Of a stretch of DNA of 64,000 nucleotides, positions 15,856 to 27,790 are shown in pieces (within the stretch, counting starts at the first letter, position 1; each line of letters starts with the position of its first letter). The position numbers and the translations under genes were made by a program. The stretch spans positions 7,135,001 to 7,199,000 of the forward strand of contig NC_091972.1 in NCBI RefSeq assembly GCF_036711975.1. Reading direction: 5' to 3'. The notes beneath the pieces are model-generated. The model was not told the origin of the DNA. It did not search any database and saw only the letters and a list, made by a program, of their open reading frames with translations. The DNA comes from Onthophagus taurus (taxonomy: Eukaryota > Arthropoda > Insecta > Coleoptera > Scarabaeidae).

Positions 15856-18812
15856 ATGATACTTAAATTATTTTTATTATTTCAACTTTTAAAAATAATA
15901 AACACAGCTTTTCCACCGATATTAAGAAGTTTGCCACCAATTTCAAATAAAATTATTTCAACGACGACTTCTTGCGACTCAAAAAGGCTAAATGTAACAG
16001 TGGTGACTGAGCAAGGATTTAAAGGAATGCTATTAGCAAAGGAATTTTCGCAAGATTGTCGATCCTCGGGTAACAACACCAACACTTCCCATTTTATCCG
16101 TAACAAATTCTATACATCACTTTTATTTTTGTTTTAAATCCAAACAGGAAATTCATCAAATTCTTTAACATTATCTCTACCAACCACCGGCTGCGGTGTT
16201 AAATTAAAAGTGAAAGATAACGACCAAGTGATTTACAGTGTAACAGTCGTATTGCAACAAGACAAATTCTTAAGGCAAATTTCTGATCAAGAGGCGAGGA
16301 TTACGTGTAAAGTAAATAATGGGGAGGAAAGTCTTATAATGGAGTGGAATGCAAAGATGGAGGATGCTTTAAAAAAAGAGGTTCAAGGGAGGAAAGTTAA
16401 TAATCGGAAAGGAAGAATGCGACATCAGGATTTATCTGAAATTCTTGAGGAAGAATTAATATCGGGGAAAAATGATAAATTACTTTCGGAAGCTTTAAAT
16501 GCAGCAAGAGCTTGGATGGAGATTGTTCCGGAAAATGATGTTACCTCTGAAAGTTTAAAAGTTGGTGAACCTGCTCTTTTAGTTATTAAATCAACACTTC
16601 CAGGTAAAAAATAAATACATTTTTTTTAGGTTATATTTTTAAAATACTTGTCAAATTATTGTGTAGTTGGTAACAGTTGGAAGATTAACAGGGAATTTTG
16701 TTATATCATGTTTTGAAATCCATTTGTGGTACATTAATTTTTGGTTTTAAATTTATAAAAGAAATAATCCCAAAGGAATAAAAATTTCTTAATAAAAATC
16801 TTACTAGAAATCAAAAAAGGAATATAAATTTTGTGAGAAGCCTAAGTAGTACCAACACAAACCCTAAACACTTGACATTGACAGGTTTAAAAAATATCAA
16901 ATTGAACAGTTATTTTTTACCTTTGCTTATTTTAACTTTTGTAGATGTGAGATCCCTTTAGTTGATCTAAATATTAATATTTTTTATTTAATATTACTTT
17001 CTTTTTAGCTGGAATTGGTTGGAAAGTAGTTGATTGTATCGCTCACGATGGAATCGGAGATTCATATCAAAAGCTTCTCGACGATTTTGGTTGTCCAATA
17101 GATGAGCTTTTACTACCAGAGTTATCTTTAAAACCGCCTCGACCGATCGCTTTAATGAAACACCAAGAAGCAATCGCGAAATTTGCGGCTTTCAAATTCC
17201 CCGATCGGAATCGTTTACATTTTTCATGTTCACTTCAACTTTGTCGTTCGAATTGTAGCCAAATTCATTGTGATAACAACAATAATAACCTGAACGATAA
17301 TCGATTACCAAGAAAATTAAGCGTTGACGACCGTGGTGAGGAAATTTTAGAACGATTAGAAGTATTCAATAGCGTTGAAGTTAAAGCACCAGAAATTGAT
17401 ATCGAAGATGATTATTTACGTTTTGATCGGCGAAATGGTAAGTTTAACAATAAAGATGAAAAATTATTTGAAGCATTTGTAAATATTGCTTTTTCGTTGT
17501 ATATATTGTTTGTTGTAAATATATTTATTTTTAAAAACTTTCTTATATTTTATTTTCTTTTATTTTATTTCTTATAAATAAAGATTTTTATGGGGTAGGG
17601 CTATGATTTTTTGGGGATCTCTTTTTTTAGGTTTTCTTTGCACCCTTTCCATTGTAAATTGCAAATTTTACTTTACTTCTCGTTTAAAACTATTTATTTA
17701 TTAGAAAAGTGAAATGTTTCGAAATCAAATTAAAAATAAGTGTTATAGTTAATAATAAGAAAAATAAAACTTCACCTACAGCATCGAAACTTACAGAAAA
17801 ATGTAAAACACCGTGAAATCATTAAATTACTCCATCAACAACGATGAAAGCGGTTTTCAAATTGCGTTTATAAGCCAATTAACTTTCCGCACGCGTTCAT
17901 CGTCATCGTCTACTCCTGTTTTGCATTATCACCTTTAACAAAAAAAAATTAAAACGACCACCTACCTCATCACAAAAAAAAGCGCACACATAAATGATTT
18001 CAAAGAAATAATTTTCTAAAAGATACTAAATGCAACGATAATTGGAAATAATTTTTTTTGAACTTGCTTCGGGACAAAGACGAAGAGGAAACCTTGCGTG
18101 AAATATGCCGGCATATTCCGGAGACGAATCACCATCTGAAGACTAGCCGTTTGTGTTGGGCCGTTCTCTGTAATTAATTTAAAACATCGAACCGCGTCAG
18201 TTTTCGGTCCATTAGTTCCGATCGGGTAATAATTCAAAAGCTTCAAACGATATTGATGTTGCAATCATCCGACTTTTGTTTTGTTTCCTTCTTCATGTAT
18301 ATCGTTTCTTCTATGTTCTTCTTTTATATACCATCACTAAAATAGAATAGAAAGAGGATTTTGATGTATCGTCGCGTCGTTCTGCTGAAAGATTTACCAA
18401 TACATCTTCTTTACAAACTAAAACAACCATATTTTCAATCTAATCAATCTATGTTTTACAAGTTTTATCAAAGAATGGTGTTTATTCATATTTTTTCTTC
18501 TTTTTAGTAAAACCTACTTCTGAAGCAAGTATGTCTTTTGGAAGTATACCCGGAGATCGAACATTTTGCGTTTCACCAAGTAGCATGGCTTTTGCATTTT
18601 GCGTCCTTGGTTTAATCTTTTTGTTGGCGGTTTTTGTAACTGCTTGGTCTTTATTGAAAGCAAGACGAAGTGGATCGAATGTTTCCTATTATACGAGGAG
18701 TTTATTTTCAAGTAGTGGCGGATCTGGTTATGGTGGAAGCAAATTGTTGCTACAAGATAGCCCTTGTTTGAGTCATTCAAGGAATATGTCATCATATGGA
18801 AGAATGTTTTAA
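15856..18812 (+). CDS. ZP-domain type I membrane protein
   Basis: Exons 15856-16069, 16148-16603, 17009-17437 and 18508-18812 encode 467 residues. A hydrophobic signal peptide (about 1-18) is followed by a zona pellucida module from Cys40 (SCDSKRLNVTVVTEQGF, then GCGVKLK) to the Cys-rich ZP-C end (DCIAHDG ... FGCPIDELLL ... FSCSLQLCRSNC). A basic linker (LPRKLSVDDR) could be a furin-type site. One transmembrane helix at about 393-417 (MAFAFCVLGLIFLLAVFVTAW) is followed by a Ser/Gly-rich cytosolic tail. Insect ZP proteins polymerise at the apical surface and tie epithelium to cuticle or matrix. The insert with ALKKEVQGRKVNNRKGR between ZP-N and ZP-C is unusually charged. The exact Drosophila counterpart is not assigned. 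Confidence 0.9.
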
Positions 18813-19499
18813 TTTTTTTTAATTAATTTAAATTTTTTTCATTTTGAAGTGTTAAAAAAAATGTTTTTAAAACGCGAACGACTTAAAAATCAAAAAAAGA
18901 AAACTTGTTGGCGTTTTGGAAATAATAATTTTAATTATTGTGATTTATTTTGTTATGATTTAAGTTTAGATTTCGGTTGAGGTTTTTTGGGATGCGATTT
19001 TGTCAAAATTTTTAATACAAAAAATTATTGTTAAAAGTTTTGATAACTTTATTAAATTAAATAATATTTTTTAATCTTTTCGTTAATAATAATCTCATCA
19101 ATCCGAACGCAACACATTAATTAATTATCCATAAATTTTCCTTTTCTTTTAATCCCATTTCTTTTTCATTTTTTAGTTTTCTGACAAACAACTCAACCGT
19201 GAAACGATCGACTCGTTACAACAACATCAACGTAAATATTAATTGATTATCCCCCTGTCGTTTTTAAAACGAAGATAATTGAACCCGATATCAACCTGAA
19301 ACTCAATAAATTTTGTTATATGTGCACTCAATAACGACACCGATAGCATTATAAACTTCTTAAAGAATGAAAAATAAAACTTAACCCTGAAATCAACTTA
19401 TGTGAAATAAAACCAAACCAACTTTCTTTCTTCTTTTAATAATCTTTTTTTTAATTTCTTACATAACGTTTCATAAATCAATTATAACATTTTTGGCCC
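18813..19499 (+). other. 3' UTR of the first ZP gene and flank
   Basis: AT-rich, no open frame. Likely 3' UTR, ending before the LINE relic that starts about 19500. Confidence 0.35.
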
Positions 19500-20700
19500 C
19501 TCTCTTCACCGCGACCTATAAGATCTATCGCAACTTAAGCCCTCCCAATGTTTAGAGCAAATGTAGGTCCTTGATGAACCTTAGTATTGCTCCGAAGTCT
19601 TGTTCCTTTATGTCGGTGGGTGTTAGGCGTATTTTACTGAAAATTTGGTGTCTTAGGTCACCTCTGGCGACGCCTTCATACAGTATGAGTGGAAGAGTTA
19701 AGAAGTCTTAGAGCGACCTTAGATCCCGTTTGCTGAGGCATAAAACTTTTTCGGCTTTGTTTTGCCACGATTATCATACTTTTCGCTTATCTATGATCTG
19801 GAAGTTCTTTGCAGCGCAAAGCTACCCCCAACTACTGCTTTGAGGCCTCCCAACTATTGATTACCTGTTTTAAGTGGCTTTTTTGTAGTCCACAACCGGG
19901 TTAGGATTCAATAAAGAGCTTTTAATAAGCTGCCTCTTTGGCCAGTTTGTTCGCCTTATTATTGTCCTCAATGTCACTGTCACCTGGAATCCACCATATA
20001 GTAACATCATTGCCCCTAGCAAGTTCTGACAGGTTGCTGGTACACTCTCTGATCACTGCAAGTCACACGTGTAGGCCTGAATTGCATTTAAGGTGGTAAA
20101 CTCTCTGTGAAAATATTTATTGATGTACCTTTCTGCCCCTTTTCTAGGTTCAAAACGGTGCAGAAGTTTATAGCAAGAACTTCTACTTGAAAAATGGTTT
20201 TGTCCAAGCTGAGGGGCAATTTAATGTGGATATTTGGTCCACTAATGCCCATAGCTACTCCGGATCTAACTGTATTTGAAGCATCGGTGTACCAGGCAAG
20301 GGCTCCTCTTTTAAGTTCGTACTGGTCGAAATTATATTCTATCGGTATGAGGTTCATTTTAATTTCAATCAAATGGTTTAGACATGGGTGCTTGAGGATT
20401 TCGAGGTGTCCTCTGAGGTTACTCTGCATCAACTTGAGTGAAGAGCATCTTTTCAGTGATAAGGCACTTAGCCTCCTTTTGTATGTATAAATGAAGAGGT
20501 GTGAGACCGAATGCAGCCGTCGGACAAGATCTCATTGCACCAGTTATGTTAAAACATGCTAACCGCTGAATTAGTGCCAGCTGTTGTTGTGCTGTCTTAT
20601 GATTTGTCTTTGGCCAAAAATCCAGTGAGGCATAAGCGATCATGTGTCTGCGTAGGCATTTCTTTCCAAGAAGCCTGTGGCAGATCTGATTAGCCATAAT
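19500..20700 (-). mobile_element. RNase H-bearing LINE relic (I/LOA-type), 3' end of ORF2
   Basis: On the minus strand, pieces of the post-RT region of a LINE: IQRLACFNITGAMRSCPTAA then LTPLHLYIQKEA (about 20600-20480), and an RNase H domain starting AWYTDASNTVRSGVAMG (about 20300) with FQVEVLAINFC. A diverged end of RNase H follows at about 19990-20090 (ARGND.TIWWIPGDSDIEDN and a KANKLAKEAA-like stretch). RNase H in a LINE points to the I, LOA or R1 group. Multiple stops and frame changes: a dead, 5'-truncated copy. Confidence 0.8.
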
Positions 20701-21384
20701 GGCTTTTTTCCTGACATTGGCTATTATAAATTATAACATATTATTATCACTAAATTTAAATGAAAACGCTAATTTAGACGTGTATTGACTATTAGAATAT
20801 TTGAAAGTGCACCTTCAATCATCTTAACACCAACTATTTTGTTCCTGAGCATACAAGTACTGGAAATCGACCAGGTAAACACCTTCTCTATATAAAATAC
20901 ACAACATGAAGAACTCAATAGACTTATGACAAGTTATGACCGTTTGTCCCGACGTCCTAACAATGGCGATAATCTACCTGTCTTGATAAAGGTGTCATTT
21001 CTGGGGTTTCTTCCCGAAAAAAGCAATTGAAAAAAAAACTTCTTTTTGGGTTATGCAGAGTTCAAGTTAATAGAACTATTTTTGTAACTTTATTAGGAGA
21101 AAAATGAATTGGAGTCAAAAGAACACGAAATCTGCTTGCTAAAATATCAAAGCTACTTTTCACCACTGGGTTCTCTGAATATTCTAAAATTACAAACTTT
21201 TTCTTCTTTTGTTATGTCCTTTGTGGAGATGGTTAAAAAAGAACTCAACAGAAATGCTGAAATGTTGTTAAAAGGGATGTCGACGTTGTAGTGTCTTGTA
21301 GCATTTTCTATTTTGGTACATTTAAGATAAACATATCAATAAGGCATTTTCAAAAAGAACTTTTGGAAAAAACTGCAACTTGCG
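20700..21384. other. Unassigned DNA between LINE relics
   Basis: No recognised gene. It may include worn LINE sequence but nothing that I can align by eye. Confidence 0.3.
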
Positions 21385-21700
21385 ATTTTACTGATTTTTC
21401 TCACTTGTTGGGATACTTCCTCTTCAATATTACCGTAACATGACTTCAACTCCAAGTACCTGGACCATAATCTGCTCTATTATGTTCTGATTCATTTCCA
21501 GCTTACATCGAAGTGGCTCTTTCGCTGTTGTTGAGCAGTTTTTTGAGCAGCAATGGACATGTTGACATGTTTTCCGCTAAGAGGACCGCGTCATCAGCAT
21601 AACAAAGGATCACCCATTTTGTACCAGTCTTGACTTTTTGTAGTGGACTCAATGACATGTCCAGGTATTTCCTTAACGAGTTTTCTACTGAGAAAAACTG
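21385..21700 (-). mobile_element. LINE reverse-transcriptase fragment with YADD box
   Basis: Minus-strand reading gives KWVILCYADDAVLLAENMS (about 21640-21570), the catalytic YADD box of a non-LTR reverse transcriptase. After a gap comes RCKLEMNQNIIEQIM followed by LGVEV, the region just past the catalytic box. It belongs to the same style of element as the relic at 41790-42240. Short and dead. Confidence 0.75.
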
Positions 21701-21729
21701 GTTGATTACTTACCGTTATTAAAGCACAA

Positions 21730-21802
21730 GCCCCTGTGGCCTAATGGATAAGGCATCGGCCTCCTAAGCCGGGGACTGTGGGTTCGAGTCCCACCAGGGG
21801 TA
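21730..21802 (+). tRNA. tRNA-Arg (anticodon CCT)
   Basis: A 73-nt cloverleaf: acceptor GCCCCTG/CAGGGGT (first pair a G-T wobble), D-arm with TGGCCTAATGGATAAGGC as A box, anticodon loop CTCCTAA, and B box GGTTCGAGTCC. Followed by a T-run for Pol III termination. No intron. Intergenic. Confidence 0.97.
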
Positions 21803-22969
21803 CAAAATTTATTTTTTTTTTAAATTTTTTTTGCATTATGTTCTTATGAATAAATTAACTTAAAAGATAAACAATTATATCATTAACTGAAAACATAATT
21901 ACTACAAAATTGGAACGTATCAACGGAAAATAATTACCCGGATGACCGATTACGACCTTTTTAAAAATCATTTTCCGGTTGACAAACGTTCAACAAGGTT
22001 AGTTAAGCATACAATAAACCATTGACAGGGTCATCAACTTTATATCGATTCAAAATCAACATTGAATTAAAGAAAAGAAAAAGGATTAATTAAAAAAACT
22101 ATGGCAAAAAGTAAAAACAGTAAATACTTTTAATTTAAATTCGATCGAAAAAACTTAATCGTCATGATACGGACATTCGGATATTTCACGGGTGTTCGTC
22201 ACGATGATTAACCATAAAGAAATTAGATAAAAGGAATAAAAAAAGTGGGGCTTTTTGGGCTTAAAATTCACTCTCCCAGAACAATACATAAAAATTTAAA
22301 TTTTTGAAATTAGGCAACCAAATGTACATACTTAACATAACAATTTCATGCAAGAAATTATAATTTTTAATTTTAATTTAAAAACCGTTTAACTCGTTAT
22401 CCGTTCGTTTTCCCATTCGCTTTTGCTCATTTGCTCGAAGCTTAGTCCAGTGATGGTAAAAGCATGCGATTCTGCACCCATCTAATATCAGTGATTAAAA
22501 TTCGAGCTCGTTTGGCTTTAAAGATCCCAACGAACCGAACGAACGGAGAGCTTATAACGCCCGTATTTAGCGTAACTGTAAAAGCGACGGTCTAATTTGG
22601 TGCCCCGCAAGAACCCAACAACACCAAGAGTTCCAACAACAAAACGGTGACCACGGGGCGTAACCACGGTCCTTCAAGTTGGTCCGCGCGATGGGTACGC
22701 CTGCTTCTTACACCTGTATTCTACCACAAAGCGAAAGACCTAGTGATACTACCTAGAACGGTTACGCCTACGCTTATCTTGGACTGATTTAAACATAATT
22801 ACATGCATTTAAGTCGAACTTGATGGAAAGCAACATTTTTTGTGTTGTGGTAGATTGTATCTTTTTTACAAAACAATTATTACGATACAAAAGTTAGTTT
22901 CTTTATAATTTCAAATATATTAATAAAAAAAATTTGTAGATATAAAAATGCCCCATTTAATATAAATGC
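21803..22969. other. Intergenic DNA with a less AT-rich block at about 22490-22760
   Basis: The block at 22490-22760 is more complex and GC-richer than its surroundings but has no convincing open frame, tRNA or splice logic. It could be an enhancer, promoter or non-coding exon. The rest is plain AT-rich DNA. Confidence 0.3.
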
Positions 22970-23115
22970 TCGTGATTTTGAAATGCTCACAGAAGCTTAT
23001 GGCGATCATGCCCTGTCCAAAAGAACTTGTGAATGGTTACAACGTTTCAGGACTGGAGATTTCGATGTTATAAACAAAACTCATGGAAGATTGGCAATAT
23101 TGGACGAAGATGATA
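22970..23115 (+). mobile_element. Mariner transposase N-terminal fragment
   Basis: Translation gives FNINARDFEMLTEAYGDHA, then LSKRTCEWLQRFRTGDFDV and a diverged linker. This matches the helix-turn-helix DNA-binding region of mariner transposases (AYGDxAxS..TC..W..RFRxGDFD). It stops before the catalytic domain, so it is a scrap of a transposon copy. The satellite array starts about 80 bp downstream. Confidence 0.85.
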
Positions 23116-23194
23116 CCAAGAGGCAAGAGTTAGTGTTTCACTGGGTTTACCTCAAATGAGCAAAATCTAGAAAGAACGAATATGGGATGGGTAT

Positions 23195-26100
23195 TTTTTG
23201 AAAATTTCGAGTTATTATTAGATTTATAAATTTCTTCTTTAATAATTTTTCCTGGAAATTTTATCTTATAGTTTTTATGTCATATCATAAACTAGAATCT
23301 TTAAGCTTCTTCAATTCAACATACATATCATATCATGATTCTTAAAAATACAGTCGATATGATTTCTTGAAAATTTCGCGTTATTTCGGATTTATAAATG
23401 TTACATATTTTTCTTTAATAATTTTTTTCTCGTAATTTCAATAACAAAACCTTATAGTTTTTATATCATTTCATAAATTAGAATCTTTAAGTCTCCATTT
23501 AACATACATATCATATCATGAGTCTTAAAAATACACTCGATATGATTTTTTAAAAATTTCGGGGTATTTTTAGATTTATAAATTTTACAATTTCTTCTTT
23601 AATAATTTTTTCCTGCATATTTCAATAATATTATCTTATAGTTTTTATATCATATCATACACTAAAATCTTTAAGCTTCACTTTACCGTACACATCATAT
23701 CATGATTTTTAAAAACACACTCGATATGATTGTGTGAAAATTTTGGTTTATTTTTAGATTTATAAATTTTACAATTTCTTCTTTAATTATTTTTTTCCTA
23801 GAAATTTTAATAATATTATCTTATAGTTTTTATATCATATCATAAACTAGAATCTTTAAGCTTCAATTTAACATACATATCATATCATAATTCTTAAAAA
23901 TACACTCGATATGATTTTTTGAAAATTTCGCGTTATTTCTGATTTATAAATGTTACATATTCTTCTTTAATAATTTTTTTCTGGAAATTTCAATAACAAT
24001 ACCTTATAGTTTTTATATCATTTCATAAATTAGAATCTTTAAGCCTCTATTTAACATACACATCATATCATGAGTCTTAAAAATACACTCGATATGATTT
24101 TTTGAAAATTTCGAGTTATTTTTAGATTTATAAATTTTACAATTTCTTCTTTAATAATTTTATCCTGGAAATTTTAATAATATTATCTTATAGTTTTTAT
24201 ATCATCTCATAAACTAGAATCTTTAAGCTTCAATTTAACGTACACGTCATATCATAATTCTTAAAAATACACTCGATATGATTTTGTGAAAATTTTGGTT
24301 TATTTTTAGATTTATAAATTTTACAATTTCTTCTTTAATAATTTTATCCTGGAAATTTTAATAATATTATCTTATAGTTTTTATATCATATCATAAACTA
24401 GAATCTTTAAGCTTCAATTTAACATACATATCATATCATAATTCTTAAAAATACACTCGATATGATTTTTTGAAAATTTCGCGTTATTTCTGATTTATAA
24501 ATGTTACATATTCTTCTTTAATAATTTTTTTCTCGAAATTTCAATAACAATACCTTATAGTTTTTATATCATTTTATAAATTAGAATCTTTAAGCCTCTC
24601 TTTAACATACACATCATATCATGAGTCTTAAAAATACACTCGATATGATTTTTTGAAAATTTCGAGTTATTTTTAGATTTATAAATTTTACAATTTCTTC
24701 TTTAATAATTTTATCCTGGAAATTTTAATAATATTATCTTATAGTTTTTATATCATCTCATAAACTAGAATCTTTAAGCTTCAATTTAACGTACACGTCA
24801 TATCATAATTCTTAAAAATACACTCGATATGATTTTGTGAAAATTTTGGTTTATTTTTAGATTTATAAATTTTACAATTTCTTCTTTAATAATTTTATCC
24901 TGGAAATTTTAATAATATTATCTTATAGTTTTTATATCATATCATAAACTAGAATCTTTAAGCTTCAATTTAACATACATATCATATCATGATTCTTAAA
25001 AATAGAGTCGATATGATTTTTTGAAAATTTCACGTTATTTCGGATTTATAAATGTTACATATTTTTCTTTAATAATTTTTTTCTCGAAATTTCAATAACA
25101 ATACCTTATAGTTTTTATATCATTTCATAAATTAGAATCTTTAAGCCTCCATTTAACATACATATCATATCATGAGTCTTAAAAATACACTCGATATGAT
25201 TTTTTGAAAATTTCGAGTTATTTTTAGATTTATAAATTTTACAATTTCTTCTTTAATAATTTTTCCTGGAAATTTTAATAATATTATCTTATAGTTTTTA
25301 TATCATATCATAAACTAGAATCTTTAAGCTTCAATTTAACGTACACGTCATATCATAATTCTTAAAAATACACTCGATATGATTTTGTGAAAATTTTGGT
25401 GTATTTTTAGATTTATAAATTTTACAATTTCTTCTTTAATAATTTTTTCCTGGAAATTTTAATAATATTATCTTATAGTTTTTATATCATATCATAAACT
25501 AGAATCTTTAAGTTTCAATTTAACATACATATCATATCATGATTCTTAAAAATAGAGTCGATATGATTTTTTGAAAATTTCACGTTATTTCGGATTTATA
25601 AATGTTACATATTTTTCTTTAATAATTTTTTTCTCGAAATTTCAATAACAATACCTTATAGTTTTTATATCATTTCATAAATTAGAATCTTTAAGCCTCC
25701 ATTTAACATACATATCATATCATGAGTCTTAAAAATACACTCGATATGATTTTTTGAAAATTTCGGGACATTTTTAGATTTATAAATTTTACAATTTCTT
25801 CTTTAATATTTTTTTCCTGGAAATTTTAATAATATTATCTTATAGTTTTTATATCATATCATACACTAAAATCTTTAAGCTTCAATTTGACGTACTCATC
25901 ATATCTTGATTCTTAAAAACACACTCGATATGATTTTTTGAAAATTTCGGGTTATTTTTAGATTTATAAATTTTACAATTGTTTTAATTATTTTTTCCTA
26001 GAAATTTTAATAATATTATCTTATAGTTTTTATATCATATCATAAACTAGAATCTTTAAGCTTCCATTTGACATACATATCATATCATAATTCTTAAAAA

Positions 26101-26935
26101 TACAGTCGATATGATTTTTTGAAAATTTCGCGTTATTTCGGATTTATAAATGATACTTACATATTCTTCTTTAATAATTTTTTTCTGGAAATTTCAATAA
26201 CAATACCTTATAGTTTTTCTATCATTTCATAAATTAGAATCTTTAAGCCTCCATTTAACATACACATCATATCATGAATCTTAAAAATACACTCGATATG
26301 ATTTTTTGAAAATTTCGAGTTATTTTTAGATTTCTAAATTTTACAATTTCTTTTTTAATAATTTTTTCCTGGAAATTTTAATAATATTATCTTATAGTTT
26401 TTATATCATATCATAAACTAGAATCTTTAAGCTTCAATTTAACGTACACGTCATATCATAATTCTTAAAAATACACTCGATATGATTTTGTGAAAATTTT
26501 GGTTTATTTTTAGATTTATAAATTTTACAATTTCTTCTTTAATAATTTTTTCCTGGAAATTTTAATAATATTATCTTATAGTTTTTATATCATATCATAA
26601 ACTAGAATCTTTAAGCTTCAATTTAACATACATATCATATCATAATTCTCAAAAATACAGTCGATATGATTTTTTGAAAATTTCGCGTTATTTCGGATTT
26701 ATAAATGTTACATATTCTTCTTTAATAATTTTTTTCTGGAAATTTTAATAACAATACCTTATAGTTTTTATATCATTTCATAAATTAGAATCTTTAAGCT
26801 TCAATTTACCATACACATGATTCTTAAAAATACAGTCGATATGATTTTTTGAAAATTTCGCGTTATTTTGGATTTATAAATGTTACATATTCTCCTGGAA
26901 CTTTCAATAATATTACCTTATAGTTTTTATATCAT
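23195..26935. repeat. Satellite array, ~184-bp monomer in a three-monomer (~551-bp) higher-order repeat
   Basis: About 20 monomers can be phased on the word TCGATATGAT: 23354, 23537, 23721, 23906, 24089, 24273, 24457, 24640, 24824, 25008, 25191, 25374, 25558, 25741, 25925, 26106, 26293, 26477, 26661, 26836. Three monomer types recur in order. A has TTTCGCGTTATTTC/CACG and a TGTTACATA step. B has TTTCGAGTTATTTTTAG. C has GTGAAAATTTTGG. A-to-A distances are 552, 551, 551 and 550 bp over the first four units, and successive units differ by only a few bases per monomer. This marks recent amplification of the trimer. No open frame. The array ends abruptly at both sides. Confidence 0.95.
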
Positions 26936-27567
26936 TAACAATGGAAAAATGTTATTAAAGAACACAATAAAAATTATATTTGTAGACTATTGCTGTATTG
27001 CTGAAAAGTAGAAAGTAAATAAATATCACTAATCACTTATGATCATCTATGCTTAGTATTACAAAAAAAAATGTTTTGCAAATTTGGAATCAAAAGATAA
27101 TATTCAATAACAAACGAGCAAATTTATTTAACAAATAAAAAATAAAATGTTGTCGACGAACGTAATTGTTTCTTACTTATATGTTAAGTTAAAGAGTAGC
27201 GTGAGTTGGAATCATTTTGGTCCCCATAATCAATGTCGTGGTCGTGGAAGCACGCGTAATGTTTAAAGCTTAACCGCGGAGGACTTAACAGATTCCGATC
27301 GCTTAATTGCGCAATTAAATTAACCTAAAAATTGAAAACCTGATACGACGAAAGAGCGGCAGCGTCGCTCGTAGAACAACAACAATCTTTAATTAACATC
27401 GCGACCACGACTCTATAAAAGAAAAATGGTCCCAATATCTACTTAATATATTACTTTAATATTATACAGTGCTCCAATTTTTTTGTTATCTCTCGTTTTA
27501 TCATTTTTTATTTCGTTGTTGTTTAAGCGGAACCCTCTTATAATAATTACCGAGTTTTATTGTGTGG
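26936..27567. other. Flank right of the satellite
   Basis: AT-rich up to 27230, then a more complex stretch (27235-27400) with an ordinary base mix. No gene is recognised. Confidence 0.3.
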
Positions 27568-27790
27568 TTATAAAAGAAGTATAGTGCACTCGGATCCAAG
27601 ATAACGTTGAACGAAGCACGGCTGCTGATGATATTGGAATTGTGGCGCTTTCTGGTGCATTATCTGAGATGTTTCGCCACCGCCAACGTGCAATCTTCAC
27701 CATGTTTATTCAAGTGCGGCCCCCTTATTGCCTATCTCACGTTCCTATCATGTTAACCTGCCTTCTATTATATGCTACTACTTGTTTCAA
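27568..27790 (+). promoter_or_regulatory. Candidate TATA promoter with a short signal-like frame
   Basis: TTATAAAAG at about 27568 is followed about 30 bp later by a GTGCACTC start-like word, and then by an ATG at about 27629. That ATG opens a 42-residue frame beginning MILELWRFLVHYLRC and containing SSPCLFKC, which looks like a secretory leader followed by cysteines. No firm donor follows. It could be the first exon of a secreted or LRR-type protein, or chance. Low confidence. Confidence 0.25.

Noticed and set aside
23195-26935. CRISPR array
   Set aside because: The repeats are about 184 bp with no unique spacers and lie in an insect nuclear genome; it is a satellite.
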